Both the position numbers and the translations under genes were made by a program. A stretch of DNA of 64,000 bases, taken from positions 2,366,578 through 2,430,577 of the forward strand of contig NZ_CP073013.1 in NCBI RefSeq assembly GCF_020694005.1. Reading direction: 5' to 3'. Each line of letters begins with the position of its first letter. Within the stretch, counting starts at the first letter, position 1. Of this stretch, positions 18,394 to 28,251 are shown in pieces. The notes below the pieces were generated by a model, which ran no database searches, was not told where the DNA came from, and saw only the letters and a list, made by a program, of their open reading frames with translations. This DNA is from Marinomonas profundi. GTDB lineage: Bacteria; Pseudomonadota; Gammaproteobacteria; Pseudomonadales; Marinomonadaceae.

Positions 18394-18409
18394 AGCAAAG
18401 CAAATGCCA
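18394..18409 (-). promoter_or_regulatory. Sigma-54 (-24/-12) promoter of the phn operon
   Basis: On the minus strand 18409 to 18394 reads TGGCAT-TTGCT-TTGCT, which fits the sigma-54 consensus TGGCAC-N5-TTGCA, with GG and GC exactly ten bases apart. It lies about 100 bases upstream of the phnD ATG and about 110 bases downstream of the end of an NtrC-type activator gene. Activator binding sites should lie between 18411 and 18517; I could not identify a clear repeat there. Confidence 0.75.
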
Positions 18410-18517
18410 AGAATTAAAAGTTTATACAAAACATGTGCTTAGCGTATTTTTTAGTTTGTTCTTTATTTTTCCCCTTGTCTTTGGGACTTTTAGGTCTTAT
18501 GAAAACAGCAAAATGGG

Positions 18518-19882
18518 TCATTCTTGTCCATCATCGAATGCTTTAAATTGCTGCTTGTCTAGCTGGTGTTTTTTCATTTTTCGATACAGTGTCTTACGCG
18601 ACATATCCAGTAGCTCGGCCGCTTCATTTAATTGCCCATTTGTTACCCTGAGTCCTTCTTCTATGATGTGGCGCTCGAACTGCTCCATGCGTTCTTCGTA
18701 ACTGCCGTTGATATCGTCTTCGCGTTTAATAGAGGCTAGGCTGGTTTCACTGATGCCCAGCACAAAACGGTCGGCGGCGTTTTTGAGTTCGCGCACATTG
18801 CCCGGCCATGGGTGTTGTATCAAGTATTCTAAATACCTTGGGGTGATTAACGGCAAGGGTTTGGAGAAATGGGCTGCGGCTTTGCGAGCATAGTGATGGA
18901 ATAGGGGAAGAATGTCTTCTGGACGATCCCTGAGAGGTGGAATGGTTAAACTTGCCACGTTGAGCCGATAAAATAGATCTTTGCGGAACTTTCCTTCTTC
19001 GCCTAATTGGGCAAGATTGTCCTTGCTGGCGGCAATAACAGTCAATTCAACGGGAATAGGCTGAGTGCTACCGACACGCTCAATGGTGCGCTCTTGTAAT
19101 ACTCGCAGTAATTTAATTTGCACTGGCAGTGGCATGGTTTCGATTTCATCGAGAAATAAGGTGCCGCCATTGGCGGCTTCTATTTTGCCTATATGACGTT
19201 TATTGGCGCCAGTAAAAGACCCTGCTTCGTGACCAAACAGCTCGCTTTCAATCAGACTTTCGCTAATGCCGCCGCAATTAATGGCGATGAATCGACCTTT
19301 ATTTCTAAGGCTAAACTGATGTAAGGCTCGAGCAACAACGTCTTTTCCACAGCCGGTTTCGCCATAAATAATGGTGTCGATATTGGCCTGCGCTAAGGAA
19401 GAAATATGCTGACGAATGCTTTTTATGGCGGCTGATTCGCCAATAATAAGGGCTTCTAAGCCTGTTTGTTGGGCAATGTTTTGCTTTAGTTTGCGGTTTT
19501 CTAATACTAATTGTCTTTTTTCTGCCGCGCGTTGCAGTTGGTTAATCAGTTGCGCGGGCTGCAATGGTTTTTCAAGGAAATCATAAGCGCCTTCTTTCAT
19601 GGCTTCGATTGCCATAGGAATATCACCATGGCCACTCATAAGGATAACCGGTAGTTCGTTATCTAGCGCACGAAGGCGTGCTAACAGGCTTAATCCATCC
19701 ATTTTGGGCATTCTGACGTCGCTTAAAATCACGGCGGTGCTGTGATGATCTAATGCCAAAATGGCTTTTTCGGCGCTGAAGTAGCTGGTTATTTGAAAAC
19801 CTTCAAGCTCTAGCATCTCGGTTAATGCTTCGATAATGGTTTGATCGTCGTCAATAATGACCACTTTTATGATATTTCCCAT
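18518..19882 (-). CDS. Sigma-54-dependent NtrC-family response regulator (DctD/PgtA-like)
   Basis: The 454-residue protein has three parts. The receiver domain (residues 1-120) has the acidic pair DDD at 11-13, the phospho-acceptor Asp55 in LSDVRMPKMDG, and Lys105. The AAA+ domain has Walker A GETGCGKD (174-181), the L1 loop GSFTGA (221-226) and Walker B TLFLDEI (241-247). A C-terminal Fis-type helix-turn-helix (NEAAELLDMSRKTLYRKMKKHQL) follows. It activates sigma-54 RNA polymerase when phosphorylated. The L1 loop reads GSFTGA instead of the usual GAFTGA, a conservative change in the part that touches sigma-54. The gene begins directly after the kinase gene with no gap and is followed by the sigma-54 promoter of phnD, which makes the phn operon its most likely target. 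Confidence 0.9.
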   Translation of the reverse strand: MGNIIKVVIIDDDQTIIEALTEMLELEGFQITSYFSAEKAILALDHHSTAVILSDVRMPKMDGLSLLARLRALDNELPVILMSGHGDIPMAIEAMKEGAYDFLEKPLQPAQLINQLQRAAEKRQLVLENRKLKQNIAQQTGLEALIIGESAAIKSIRQHISSLAQANIDTIIYGETGCGKDVVARALHQFSLRNKGRFIAINCGGISESLIESELFGHEAGSFTGANKRHIGKIEAANGGTLFLDEIETMPLPVQIKLLRVLQERTIERVGSTQPIPVELTVIAASKDNLAQLGEEGKFRKDLFYRLNVASLTIPPLRDRPEDILPLFHHYARKAAAHFSKPLPLITPRYLEYLIQHPWPGNVRELKNAADRFVLGISETSLASIKREDDINGSYEERMEQFERHIIEEGLRVTNGQLNEAAELLDMSRKTLYRKMKKHQLDKQQFKAFDDGQE

Positions 19883-21775
19883 TTATTTTTCTGCCTTATT
19901 TAATGCTAAGGTAAAACGGCTGCCTTTTTCGGGTATCGATGTGACTTTAATGTGACCGCCAAAATCTTGGACTATGTTGTAGCTAATGGATAAGCCCAGC
20001 CCAAGACCTTGTCCTACTTCTTTTTGAGTGAAAAAGGGGTCGAATATCTGCTCTATTTGGTCGGATTCTATGCCTGTCCCTGTGTCACTTACTTCGATCA
20101 TGACTTTATCGCCGTGTTGGTATACCGCAATACCGAGCTGCTTGACTGGAGAGCTGGATAGGGCGTCAACCGCGTTGCTAATGAGGTTGACCATGACTTG
20201 TTCTAGGCGAATAGGTTCGGCAAGAACATAAAGTAAGGCGTCACTTGCTTGGTAGTTGAGCGTGCAATGCTGCTCATGGATTTGGCTAGACATCAATTCG
20301 ATCGCCTCTTCTATGACGCTTGCTAAGCAAACTGGTGTGAGCTCAGTCCCTGCCACACGAGCGAAGGCTTTAAGGTGTTTGGTAATGCGAGTGATTTTTT
20401 TAAGCAGTTGGCTGATTTTATCTAGACTGTTGTGCGCTTTGTTTAGTTGGCCTTGTTCCATATGACGTCCAGCGGTATGTAGGTGACTGGCAATGGCGGT
20501 TAAAGGCTGGTTTATTTCGTGGGTGATGCCGACGCCAAGTTGCCCTAAGGCGGCGAGTTTACCGGCTTGAACTAGTTCATTCTGTGTGGCTTTGAGTTGT
20601 GCTTCTGCCGCGACTCGTTCGTCTATTTCGGCGGCAAGTTTTTGGTTGGTGCGCTCTACTTCAATGGCGGTTTTTTGAAAATAGCACAGGTCTCTTGCCA
20701 TGCTGGAAACTTCGTCATTACCGACGATGCGAATTGGCGTGTCTAACTGAGAGCTGGCAATGGCGCGCATGTTTTGCTGTAACTCGATAATGCGTTGTAG
20801 CACATTGCGACGGACATAAAACCAAGAAATGGCGCAGGCGATGCTTAGGCTAATGAGAGACAGCAGCAAAATATTACGAATGCTGCTGTTGATGGACTTA
20901 ATGGCGCCTTCTAACGAACCGCGAATACTGGTGTTGGTGTCGTTGGTATATTGATTGATTTGTGCCGCCAACTGTTGAATATGCTGTTGGCTGTTTTCGA
21001 GCAGAAAGCTTTGTTGATAAAGCAAATCCAATTCTTCGTTTTTGAGTTGGAAAAGCTCGCCTTGTCGAGAGCTCATACTCAGCAAATTCAGTAGGTTTTG
21101 TTGCAATATCGGCGGAATTTGCGCTAGTGAGGTTGGGTATTGAGCGATTTCTCTCCCCAATTTTTCCAAGCGTAAAAAGGTGTAATCTAACTCGTTAAAC
21201 GAGGCGTCATTGCTGATTTTTTCCATTAAAGCTGAAAAATAATACAGCCGATTGATGACGTGTTCTCGTCCCGCGTTTCGTTCTAATTGCTCTAACTGCT
21301 GAATAAGTGTTTCAAACAGAGGGAAGATGAGTAGAGAGGTTTGTGCTAACTCGCGTTTGATGACTTCTCGGCGTTCAACACTTTGATTCAATAGGGTTAA
21401 GCTGTTTTGAATTTGAGTAATGAGTTCCAGAAAATAGCGAGTGTAATCTGGCAAATTGCGCATTAAGGCGTCCATCTCACTGATCGCCAAACTGAGCTCG
21501 GCCATGGTTTGTTCTCTGGACGTGGCGGCATCGCTAGTAACCAGCAATGGTGCTGTGGCCACAATCAGTCGGCTTTTATCATTTAACCTCGCTGCTGCAT
21601 CTAAACCGGGAATATCTTGGTACTTTAACAATAACAAACGATCGCTCAATTGCAGATACGTATTGGTTGCCAAGCCGCTTGCCACAATCGTGATAGAAGA
21701 AATTAGCACAAAGGCGAGAAAAAGCCGGCCGCCAATACCGATATGGCGAAGCCAGTGAAATGTGGGAATGCCCAT
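19883..21775 (-). CDS. Membrane sensor histidine kinase (DctB/PgtB-like)
   Basis: The 630-residue protein has a membrane helix at about 17-37, a long helical periplasmic sensor region (about 38-298), a second helix at about 301-320 and a HAMP linker (about 321-375). The kinase core has His419 in GVGITHEINQPLTAI, the N box NLISNAVDAL (Asn534), and G boxes DTGTGIESDQIEQIFDPFF and GQGLGLGLSIS. The H box resembles DctB- and PgtB-type kinases, which sense small acids or phosphate esters outside the cell. It partners the response regulator coded immediately downstream; together they probably sense the substrate of the phn-type transporter. What it binds is unknown. Confidence 0.9.
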   Translation of the reverse strand: MGIPTFHWLRHIGIGGRLFLAFVLISSITIVASGLATNTYLQLSDRLLLLKYQDIPGLDAAARLNDKSRLIVATAPLLVTSDAATSREQTMAELSLAISEMDALMRNLPDYTRYFLELITQIQNSLTLLNQSVERREVIKRELAQTSLLIFPLFETLIQQLEQLERNAGREHVINRLYYFSALMEKISNDASFNELDYTFLRLEKLGREIAQYPTSLAQIPPILQQNLLNLLSMSSRQGELFQLKNEELDLLYQQSFLLENSQQHIQQLAAQINQYTNDTNTSIRGSLEGAIKSINSSIRNILLLSLISLSIACAISWFYVRRNVLQRIIELQQNMRAIASSQLDTPIRIVGNDEVSSMARDLCYFQKTAIEVERTNQKLAAEIDERVAAEAQLKATQNELVQAGKLAALGQLGVGITHEINQPLTAIASHLHTAGRHMEQGQLNKAHNSLDKISQLLKKITRITKHLKAFARVAGTELTPVCLASVIEEAIELMSSQIHEQHCTLNYQASDALLYVLAEPIRLEQVMVNLISNAVDALSSSPVKQLGIAVYQHGDKVMIEVSDTGTGIESDQIEQIFDPFFTQKEVGQGLGLGLSISYNIVQDFGGHIKVTSIPEKGSRFTLALNKAEK

Positions 21776-21870
21776 TATATATGTCCTATTGTTTTTATTA
21801 TCAAATAACCTAATGAAAGATTAATGCCAACTTTTATTCCGCTGGTTATGGGGCTTTTGACTTATAATGA

Positions 21871-21884
21871 GGACATAAATGTCC
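21871..21884. promoter_or_regulatory. Perfect dyad upstream of the histidine kinase gene
   Basis: GGACAT-AA-ATGTCC is a perfect 6-2-6 inverted repeat about 95 bases upstream of the kinase ATG, in a 288-base gap. It could be an operator; no factor is suggested by the sequence. Confidence 0.3.
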
Positions 21885-22019
21885 CATTCGAAAGTGCTGA
21901 GGAATTAATCTCATCGAAATATATCATGATACTTATGATTGGGGATGGGGCGTTTGGAAATACTATTGTTTTGATTTTTTTGATTTTGGTAGCGAGTGAA
22001 AAATGCTTTCTAAGGGAGA

Positions 22020-22050
22020 ACCGCCTCACTTTGCTCGGCAATGAGGCGGT
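22020..22050 (-). terminator. Hairpin after fhuB
   Basis: ACCGCCTCA (22020-22028) and TGAGGCGGT (22042-22050) form a 9-bp stem just past the fhuB stop. The transcribed strand then reads TCTCCCTT, with only a poor T-run, so termination may be partial. Confidence 0.5.
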
Positions 22051-22063
22051 GACAGATGTTTTG

Positions 22064-24040
22064 TTAGAGCCTTCTTAGCCCCCACATCAGATAGAGTCCA
22101 CCGATAATAGAAGCGACCATTCCTGTGGGTATGTCCTGCGGGTAGAGTAGTTGACGCCCCAGCCAATCGGCAAACAACATTAAACTACAGCCGACTAAAA
22201 TAGCGCCTATGAGGTGTTCTTTGGCTCGGCTAAAGCCTAATAAACGCGCTAAATGGGGGGCCATCAGTCCGACAAAACTGAGAGGGCCGACGACCAAGGT
22301 GGCGCTGACGGTTAACCCCGCAACCAGTAAAAGCAACCACATTCGTGATCGAGAAACGTTCATGCCTAAGGCGTGGGCGCTGGCTTCGCCTAAGGGCAAA
22401 ATATCTAACCAACGATGGCAGACAAAGGCGATTGACAGCCAGACTAGCGTGGCTATTGCCAGAGGAATCAGCGCACTGCTGGTGACGTAATAAGTGGTTC
22501 CGGCTAGCCAAGCAAGTAGTTGGTAGCTACGAGGATCGCCCCCTGCCAGCACAATACTTTGTACGGCGCTCATGAGAGCGGTGATCGCGATGCCTGTTAG
22601 TAAGACTCTTTCTGGTTGAAAGCCGGTTTTTCGATTCAGTAAGAAAATGATACCAACGGTCGATAACGCGCCGACAAAACCGCCGATGTACATGCCAACT
22701 AGGCTAGAGCTTAGCCCAGAGAAGAGCGTCACAATGAGGCCAAGGGCCGTGCCTGAACTGATGCCGATCACTTCTGGGCTGGCCATTGGATTGCCGCTTA
22801 AGCGCTGCATGATGGTGCCAGCGGTTGCTAACATGGCGCCAGCTAACAGTGCTGCTATTAAGCGGGGCAAGCGCCATTCGAGTACGGACCAGTTGCCATC
22901 ACTAACTATCCAGCTCCAACCTTGATTGCCAATCGACACACTAGAGAAAATCAATAGCCCTAGGAATACAGCAACTAACGTTATCCAAATAGTGTGCTTG
23001 CTTAGTTGGCGGCTGTGCTCACTGTGGCGCGTTAAGGTGGTTTGAGTTTGGGTTTGACTGTGCAGGGCCAGTTTGGGCAATAGCCATAACATGAGTGGCG
23101 CGCCCAATGCCGCCGTGGCGGCGCCGGTTGGGATCATCGCAGACATCAACCCCGGCAGTTGCTGAATAATAAGATCCGTGAGCGTTAAGAGTGCGCCGCC
23201 TATCACCATGGAGACAAGAAACTTAGGCAGTAAACGCTTGATACCTATCAAGCGTGTCAGAGCGGGAGCCGCCAAGCCAACAAAGCCAATAATACCCACG
23301 GTTGCAACGACTAACGCCGTTAATAGAACGGCCAGCCCTAAGCAAACAATACGCAACTTGGCGAGGGATACCCCCAGACTTTTGGCGCCCGATTCTGACA
23401 ATTGCAGTAGGGTTAACGGTTTGATGAAAAGAAACGCGATAATGACAACGGCCGCCACTCTTGGGGCGAGATAAATAACATTGCCCCAGCCTGTTTGCAC
23501 TAAAGAGCCAGCGCCCCAGATCATTAGCCCTTCGAGTTTTTCCTGATTCATGATCAGTAATACGCTACTGAATGCACCAAAGTAGAGGTTGAGTACCATT
23601 CCCGAAATAACCACTATGGTGGGAGAGAGTGCTCGTCGCCAAGACAGCGCAAAAACAAGCCCCATGGCGATTAATCCCCCTGCCATGGCGACCAGACTGT
23701 AGGAGAGTTCAATTAACCAGGGCGCATAAAGCGTTGCCATCATTAAGCTGAAGCTGGCACCACTGGCTACCCCTAATGTGGTTGGTGAGGCAAGGGGGTT
23801 TCTTAATACTTGTTGCATTAATACCCCAGCAACGGCTAACGCTGCGCCACAGAGTAAGGTGGTGAATAAACGAGGCCACCAGGTTAGATGTAACTTTACT
23901 GAGGTGTCGGATAGCCAATTAGGTTGTAATAAGCTGTGAATATTGTTTGCTATGGTGCCATGGAGCGACAGCTGCCAGCCCATTAGTAGCGCAATGCAGG
24001 CGATTAACATCACAATAAAGCTGGCTGGAAAAACGCGCAT
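22064..24040 (-). CDS. fhuB: Ferric-hydroxamate ABC transporter permease, fused double-length
   Basis: The 658-residue protein is two BtuC-type permease halves in one chain, the hallmark of FhuB. Each half repeats the family motifs: [19 protein letters not shown] and [21 protein letters not shown] in the first, [21 protein letters not shown] and [23 protein letters not shown] in the second. It forms the inner-membrane channel for ferric hydroxamate siderophores such as ferrichrome. Its ATG overlaps the fhuD stop by one base (TAATG), indicating translational coupling. Confidence 0.93.
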   Translation of the reverse strand: MRVFPASFIVMLIACIALLMGWQLSLHGTIANNIHSLLQPNWLSDTSVKLHLTWWPRLFTTLLCGAALAVAGVLMQQVLRNPLASPTTLGVASGASFSLMMATLYAPWLIELSYSLVAMAGGLIAMGLVFALSWRRALSPTIVVISGMVLNLYFGAFSSVLLIMNQEKLEGLMIWGAGSLVQTGWGNVIYLAPRVAAVVIIAFLFIKPLTLLQLSESGAKSLGVSLAKLRIVCLGLAVLLTALVVATVGIIGFVGLAAPALTRLIGIKRLLPKFLVSMVIGGALLTLTDLIIQQLPGLMSAMIPTGAATAALGAPLMLWLLPKLALHSQTQTQTTLTRHSEHSRQLSKHTIWITLVAVFLGLLIFSSVSIGNQGWSWIVSDGNWSVLEWRLPRLIAALLAGAMLATAGTIMQRLSGNPMASPEVIGISSGTALGLIVTLFSGLSSSLVGMYIGGFVGALSTVGIIFLLNRKTGFQPERVLLTGIAITALMSAVQSIVLAGGDPRSYQLLAWLAGTTYYVTSSALIPLAIATLVWLSIAFVCHRWLDILPLGEASAHALGMNVSRSRMWLLLLVAGLTVSATLVVGPLSFVGLMAPHLARLLGFSRAKEHLIGAILVGCSLMLFADWLGRQLLYPQDIPTGMVASIIGGLYLMWGLRRL

Positions 24041-24960
24041 TATGGATTCTCCTGCGAATGGGGTTGGGTCAGTAGGGCGGCGCTAAGTTGTTCCGCAAAA
24101 CGTACGGTAGAAGGGATTGCGCCGAAGCTCCAAGTAGGGTCTAGCATTAAGGCGGGTCGTCCTGTTTTGTTGACCAAATACTGCCAGTATCTATCTTGTT
24201 GTAAGTTGTCTGCCACGCCAATGGGCAGTGGTTTAATAATGACAATCTGGCTGTCTAGTCCAATCAACTCGTCGATTCCGACAAGGGAAAACCCCCATGC
24301 ATTGGTTTCATTTTGCCAAGCGCTTTGTAAGCCCAGTTTATTGGCGGCGATTTTGTAGATACTGTTGGCGCCAAAGACTCTGACGTGGCGGCTGTCCATA
24401 AATTGAATCATTAACAGCGGTGGCGTATTTTGGGGTGTTTTGTTCGCTAAGTTATTAAGCTGCTGTTCACTTTTGTGGATAAGGTCTTCAGCGGCTTGTG
24501 GCTTATTGACGTCTTGGGCGAGGGTGCGGGTGAAGGTTTTTAATCCGTCCCAAGTGATATTGCCCTGTTTGTAAAGCGTGATTTCAGTGACGGGGGCGAT
24601 TTTCGAGAGCTTGGGAGTGAGGGGGCGAAACATGGGCGAGATAAAAATCCGCTCGGGTTGTAGCTCTGTTAACCGTTCTAAATTCGGTTGTGAGCGCAAG
24701 CCAACGTCTTCGGTTGTATCGGGAATGGCGGGGGCTTTCACCCATGAGTCGTAGCCGGACTTTTGCGCCACGGCGATCGGCTGAATGCCAAGTGCAAGCA
24801 GCGTTTCTGTTTGGGTCCAGTCAATCGACATCACTCTAGGCGATGGCTTTTCTGTGGGTAGCGATTGGGTGTGTAGAGACGTAAAAAACGTCGCCATACA
24901 GAGCATTAAAAAGCCAATTACACGATATAAGTGGGTAGAAGTCATGAACCTTTGTCTCAT
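24040..24960 (-). CDS. fhuD: Iron-siderophore binding protein
   Basis: The 306-residue protein begins with a signal sequence (hydrophobic [18 protein letters not shown] after a basic start). It continues as a type III periplasmic binding protein: [57 protein letters not shown] near residue 85, and a C-terminal [22 protein letters not shown]. It carries hydroxamate-bound iron to FhuB. The ATG overlaps the fhuC stop by one base; an alternative ATG five codons later (24945) is equally possible. Confidence 0.88.
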   Translation of the reverse strand: MRQRFMTSTHLYRVIGFLMLCMATFFTSLHTQSLPTEKPSPRVMSIDWTQTETLLALGIQPIAVAQKSGYDSWVKAPAIPDTTEDVGLRSQPNLERLTELQPERIFISPMFRPLTPKLSKIAPVTEITLYKQGNITWDGLKTFTRTLAQDVNKPQAAEDLIHKSEQQLNNLANKTPQNTPPLLMIQFMDSRHVRVFGANSIYKIAANKLGLQSAWQNETNAWGFSLVGIDELIGLDSQIVIIKPLPIGVADNLQQDRYWQYLVNKTGRPALMLDPTWSFGAIPSTVRFAEQLSAALLTQPHSQENP

Positions 24961-25724
24961 TAGTAAGGCATGGCAACAGGATAGCCTGCGGGGTGGCGGG
25001 TAATGTGCATGTTAATGCCATAGATTTGTTGTAATTGCTCTGCGGTAAACACATTTTCTACCGAGTTTGAGGCGATCATTTTTCCGCTGTGAAGCGCCAC
25101 AATATGATCACAAAAACGCGCCGCCATATTGATGTCATGAATAACAATAATGACGCCAAGATTTAACTCTCTGCTGAGTTTTTTAATCAGGGTGAGCATG
25201 TCAATTTGATGAGCGATGTCCAGCGCAGAAAGGGGTTCATCGAGTAATAGGTATTGAGTCTTTTGGGCCAGTAACATAGCCAGCCACAAGCGTTGACGCT
25301 CGCCACCGGATAAAGTGTCCACTAGGCGATCAGCGTAATCCGTGGTGTCGGTTAGCGCCATTGCTTCGTCAATATACTGCCTATCGTTACTGTTTAAGCG
25401 GCCTAATAATCCGTGCCATGGGTAACGGCCAAAACTGACCAGATCTCTGCCCGACAAGCTGTCCGTGGCTGGGGTTTGTTGGGGCAGATAGGCAATTTGC
25501 TGAGCAAATTTTTTGTGTGGCCATAGGGTAAGCGGTTTGTTTTTCAGTAGTATGCTGCCGCCTGTGGGCTTTTGTTGCTGGGCAAGTAATTTCAACAGCG
25601 TTGATTTACCTGAACCGTTGTGACCGACCAATGCGTAAATTTTGCCTGGTTCAAAGGTCATTGAAAAGTCTGTTAATAGCGCGCTGTTGCCAATACTAAA
25701 CTGCAGTTTTTTAGACTCTATCAT
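24960..25724 (-). CDS. fhuC: Ferric-hydroxamate ABC transporter ATP-binding protein
   Basis: The 254-residue ATPase has Walker A GHNGSGKSTLLKLLA (near residue 34), signature LSGGERQRLWLAMLLAQ (near 137), Walker B LLLDEPLSALDIAHQ and the H-loop IVIHDINMAARFCDHI, all typical of FhuC/FecE proteins. It is the first gene of fhuC-D-B; the order C-D-B matches enterobacteria, but the outer-membrane receptor fhuA is missing here. Confidence 0.92.
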   Translation of the reverse strand: MIESKKLQFSIGNSALLTDFSMTFEPGKIYALVGHNGSGKSTLLKLLAQQQKPTGGSILLKNKPLTLWPHKKFAQQIAYLPQQTPATDSLSGRDLVSFGRYPWHGLLGRLNSNDRQYIDEAMALTDTTDYADRLVDTLSGGERQRLWLAMLLAQKTQYLLLDEPLSALDIAHQIDMLTLIKKLSRELNLGVIIVIHDINMAARFCDHIVALHSGKMIASNSVENVFTAEQLQQIYGINMHITRHPAGYPVAMPY

Positions 25725-25866
25725 GCTGTCAACCCAATAAAGAGAAGTAGTGCGAGGTTGTTGCGAGATGGCATCACTGATGGACTAGGGTGATGCCTTT
25801 TATGTGCAAGAAGCTCGGAGTGTTTGTTGAGCTACTTGTATCAACTCAAGCGGACGTTATTTTATT

Positions 25867-25916
25867 AGGATTGATAGTATTAATGCAAACTGTTTGCAAA
25901 ATGAAATGATTTTCAT
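25867..25916 (-). promoter_or_regulatory. fhuC promoter with Fur-like dyad
   Basis: ATGAAA-TGAT-TTTCAT (25901-25916) is a 6-4-6 dyad that resembles a Fur box. Downstream on the minus strand lie TTGCAA and, 17 bases on, TATCAA, a fair -35/-10 pair. A second perfect dyad, TGCAAACTGTTTGCA (25884-25898), overlaps the -35 region. The leader to the fhuC ATG is about 140 bases. Iron repression by Fur is expected for this operon; the site match is only moderate. Confidence 0.5.
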
Positions 25917-26138
25917 CTATTGGCTTTTGACCGTGTGGAAAAAGCAGAGAAAGAAATTAAAGTGTTGATAAGTCGAATCGTGATTTATTCCTGTGGCATT
26001 GATTGTGTATAACGCTAAGATCAGCGAAAATAGCGCCAAACTTAATTACGATTAACATGACGGGGTTGTCAGCAGTAGGCTTTACTTTACTGGTCTTTAA
26101 TGAATACAACACCCGCGTATAACCTAAAAGAATTTTTC

Positions 26139-27725
26139 ATGACAAATCAACATTTTCTCAATGAAGTAAACGAGCGAAGAACTTTCGCAATCATATCGCA
26201 TCCGGATGCCGGTAAAACCACCATCACGGAAAAGCTGTTGTTGCTTGGTCAGCTAATCCAAACGGCGGGTTCGGTTAAAGGTCGAAAAGGCGACAAACAT
26301 GCCACGTCGGACTGGATGGCGATGGAGAAGCAACGGGGTATCTCGATTACCTCTTCGGTCATGCAGTTCCCTTATCGAGACCGTACGGTTAATTTATTGG
26401 ATACGCCCGGACACGAGGATTTCTCGGAAGATACTTACCGAACACTGACTGCGGTTGACTCTGTCTTGATGATTATTGATGGCGCGAAAGGGGTTGAGGA
26501 CCGTACCATCAAATTGATGGACGTTTGTCGTTTACGTGATACGCCGATTTTGACTTTTATTAACAAAATGGACCGAGATATTCGTGATCCGATTGACTTG
26601 TTAGATGAAGTGGAAGACGTGCTAAAAATCGCTGCGGCGCCTATTACTTGGCCGATAGGCATGAGCACCTTCTTTAAAGGGGTGTATAACCTTTATACTG
26701 ACACTATCCATGTTTTTGTGCGTGGTCGTGGTCATACCTTGATGGACGATATTCGCATTGAAGGCTTGCAGTCTGATGAAGCAAAAGAATTGCTTGGTGA
26801 TGATTGGGAAGCCTATGTGGATGAAATTGAACTGGTGCGTGGCGCCAGCCATGAGTTTGATCATGCGGCTTACTTGGCGGGCGAATTGACCCCGGTTTTT
26901 TTCGGTACAGCACTGTCTAACTTTGGTGTGCGTGAAATGCTAGATGGTTTTGTCGAGTGGGCGCCGTCGCCGATAGACCGTGAAACCAATGGTCGCAAAG
27001 TGTCGGCGGTGGAAGAAAAATTTTCTGGTTTTATCTTTAAAATCCAAGCCAATATGGACCCTAAACACCGTGACCGTATTGCGTTTATGCGAGTGTGTTC
27101 AGGAACTTACAGCCGTGGTATGAAAATGCGCCATTGTCGTCTTGGTAAAGACATTAAAGTCACCGATGCGGTGTCTTTTACGGCGGGTGATCGCGAAGGA
27201 GTTGAAGAGGCCTTTTCTGGCGATATTATTGGTTTGCATAACCATGGCACGATTCAGATAGGGGATACTTTTACCGAAGGTGAAGATTTAAAATTTACTG
27301 GCATTCCGCACTTTGCGCCAGAATTGTTTCGTCGTGTGCGCCTAAAAGATCCGATGAAAATGAAAGCCTTACAGAAAGGCTTGCAGCAGCTTTCAGAAGA
27401 AGGCTCTACCCAATTGTTTATGCCGCAACGTAATAACGAACTGATTGTGGGTGCTGTCGGTCAGTTGCAATATGAAGTGGTGGCGTATCGCCTAAAAGAC
27501 GAATACAAGGTTGAATGTATTTATGAGGCAGTGAACGTCAATACCGCGCGTTGGGTGGATTGTGATGATGCCAAGAAATTTGAAGAATTTAAGAACAAGT
27601 GCCGTGATAATCTAGCGATTGATGGCGGCGGCCACCTCACTTATTTGGCGCCAACCCGCGTAAATTTGATGATGGCGGAAGAAAAGTGGCCCCAAGTTCG
27701 TTTCCGCTCAACACGAGAACATTGA
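26139..27725 (+). CDS. prfC: Peptide chain release factor 3
   Basis: From ATG 26139 the protein has 528 residues, equal to E. coli RF3 (529), and follows it throughout: P-loop [35 protein letters not shown] (G3), [10 protein letters not shown] (G4), and the C-terminal QFHQTREH-like [11 protein letters not shown]3 is a GTPase that removes RF1/RF2 from the ribosome after peptide release. An upstream ATG at 26100 would add 13 residues not seen in the family, so the internal ATG is chosen. The gene stands alone between fhuC (divergent) and erpA. Confidence 0.95.
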   Translation: MTNQHFLNEVNERRTFAIISHPDAGKTTITEKLLLLGQLIQTAGSVKGRKGDKHATSDWMAMEKQRGISITSSVMQFPYRDRTVNLLDTPGHEDFSEDTYRTLTAVDSVLMIIDGAKGVEDRTIKLMDVCRLRDTPILTFINKMDRDIRDPIDLLDEVEDVLKIAAAPITWPIGMSTFFKGVYNLYTDTIHVFVRGRGHTLMDDIRIEGLQSDEAKELLGDDWEAYVDEIELVRGASHEFDHAAYLAGELTPVFFGTALSNFGVREMLDGFVEWAPSPIDRETNGRKVSAVEEKFSGFIFKIQANMDPKHRDRIAFMRVCSGTYSRGMKMRHCRLGKDIKVTDAVSFTAGDREGVEEAFSGDIIGLHNHGTIQIGDTFTEGEDLKFTGIPHFAPELFRRVRLKDPMKMKALQKGLQQLSEEGSTQLFMPQRNNELIVGAVGQLQYEVVAYRLKDEYKVECIYEAVNVNTARWVDCDDAKKFEEFKNKCRDNLAIDGGGHLTYLAPTRVNLMMAEEKWPQVRFRSTREH

Positions 27726-27728
27726 TCA

Positions 27729-27762
27729 ATACTTGACTAAATTACTAGGTTAAGCGGATAAT
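27729..27762 (+). promoter_or_regulatory. erpA promoter with IscR type 1-like site
   Basis: 27729-27753 begins ATACTTGACT, continues AAATT and ends ACTAGGTTAA. This closely follows the type 1 IscR motif that in E. coli controls iscRSUA, erpA and nfuA. It contains the -35 TTGACT (27733-27738), with a -10 GATAAT at 27757-27762 (18-base spacer). A bound [2Fe-2S]-IscR would block RNA polymerase, tying ErpA level to Fe-S demand. Confidence 0.6.
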
Positions 27763-27795
27763 CTGTCCATCGAGAATAGTTATAGTGGTGTCAAA

Positions 27796-28143
27796 ATGAG
27801 CATGGTTGAATCGATTGATCCTATCGAGTTTACAGACGCAGCGGCGGCAAAGCTGCAATCTTTGATCGAAGAAGAAGAGAATGATCGGCTCATGTTACGT
27901 GTTTATGTGACGGGAGGCGGTTGTTCTGGTTTTCAGTATGGTTTTACTTTTGATGAAGAGCATCAAGAAGACGATACCGAAGTAAAGCGCAATGGAGTGA
28001 CTTTGGTTGTCGATCCATTGAGTTTTCAATATTTGGTTGGGTCGGAAGTGGATTACAAAGAAAACCTAGAAGGTTCGCGCTTTGTGGTACAAAACCCGAA
28101 CGCCACGTCGACTTGTGGGTGTGGCGCGAGTTTTAGTATTTAG
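27796..28143 (+). CDS. erpA: Iron-sulfur cluster insertion protein ErpA
   Basis: The 115-residue protein is an A-type Fe-S carrier with the three invariant cysteines: [11 protein letters not shown] (Cys about 43) and the C-terminal [10 protein letters not shown]. The ErpA subtype is favoured over IscA by the sequence around [12 protein letters not shown] and [11 protein letters not shown], and by the solitary position outside an isc operon. It passes clusters to apo-enzymes such as those of isoprenoid synthesis and respiration. An IscR-like site lies in its promoter. Confidence 0.9.
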   Translation: MSMVESIDPIEFTDAAAAKLQSLIEEEENDRLMLRVYVTGGGCSGFQYGFTFDEEHQEDDTEVKRNGVTLVVDPLSFQYLVGSEVDYKENLEGSRFVVQNPNATSTCGCGASFSI

Positions 28144-28208
28144 CCAGCTGTTAATGTTTAAAGTGTTCTAGCGTCTAAAGTGCTTTAGTCGTGGAAGCAT
28201 CAAGATAA

Positions 28209-28245
28209 GCCCTTTGCATAGAAGATTGTGTAAAGGGTTTTTTTA
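28209..28245 (+). terminator. Terminator after erpA
   Basis: GCCCTTTGCA (from 28209) pairs with TGTGTAAAGGG (to 28237), followed by seven T. It ends the erpA transcript. Confidence 0.8.
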
Positions 28246-28251
28246 TGGGCT

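Noticed and set aside
18411-18517. Enhancer sites for the NtrC-type regulator
   Set aside because: Such sites are expected here, but no inverted repeat is clear enough to call.
21824-22078. 84-codon plus-strand frame in the gap between the kinase and fhuB genes
   Set aside because: It overlaps the fhuB terminator hairpin and lacks any recognisable pattern; the gap is a regulatory region.
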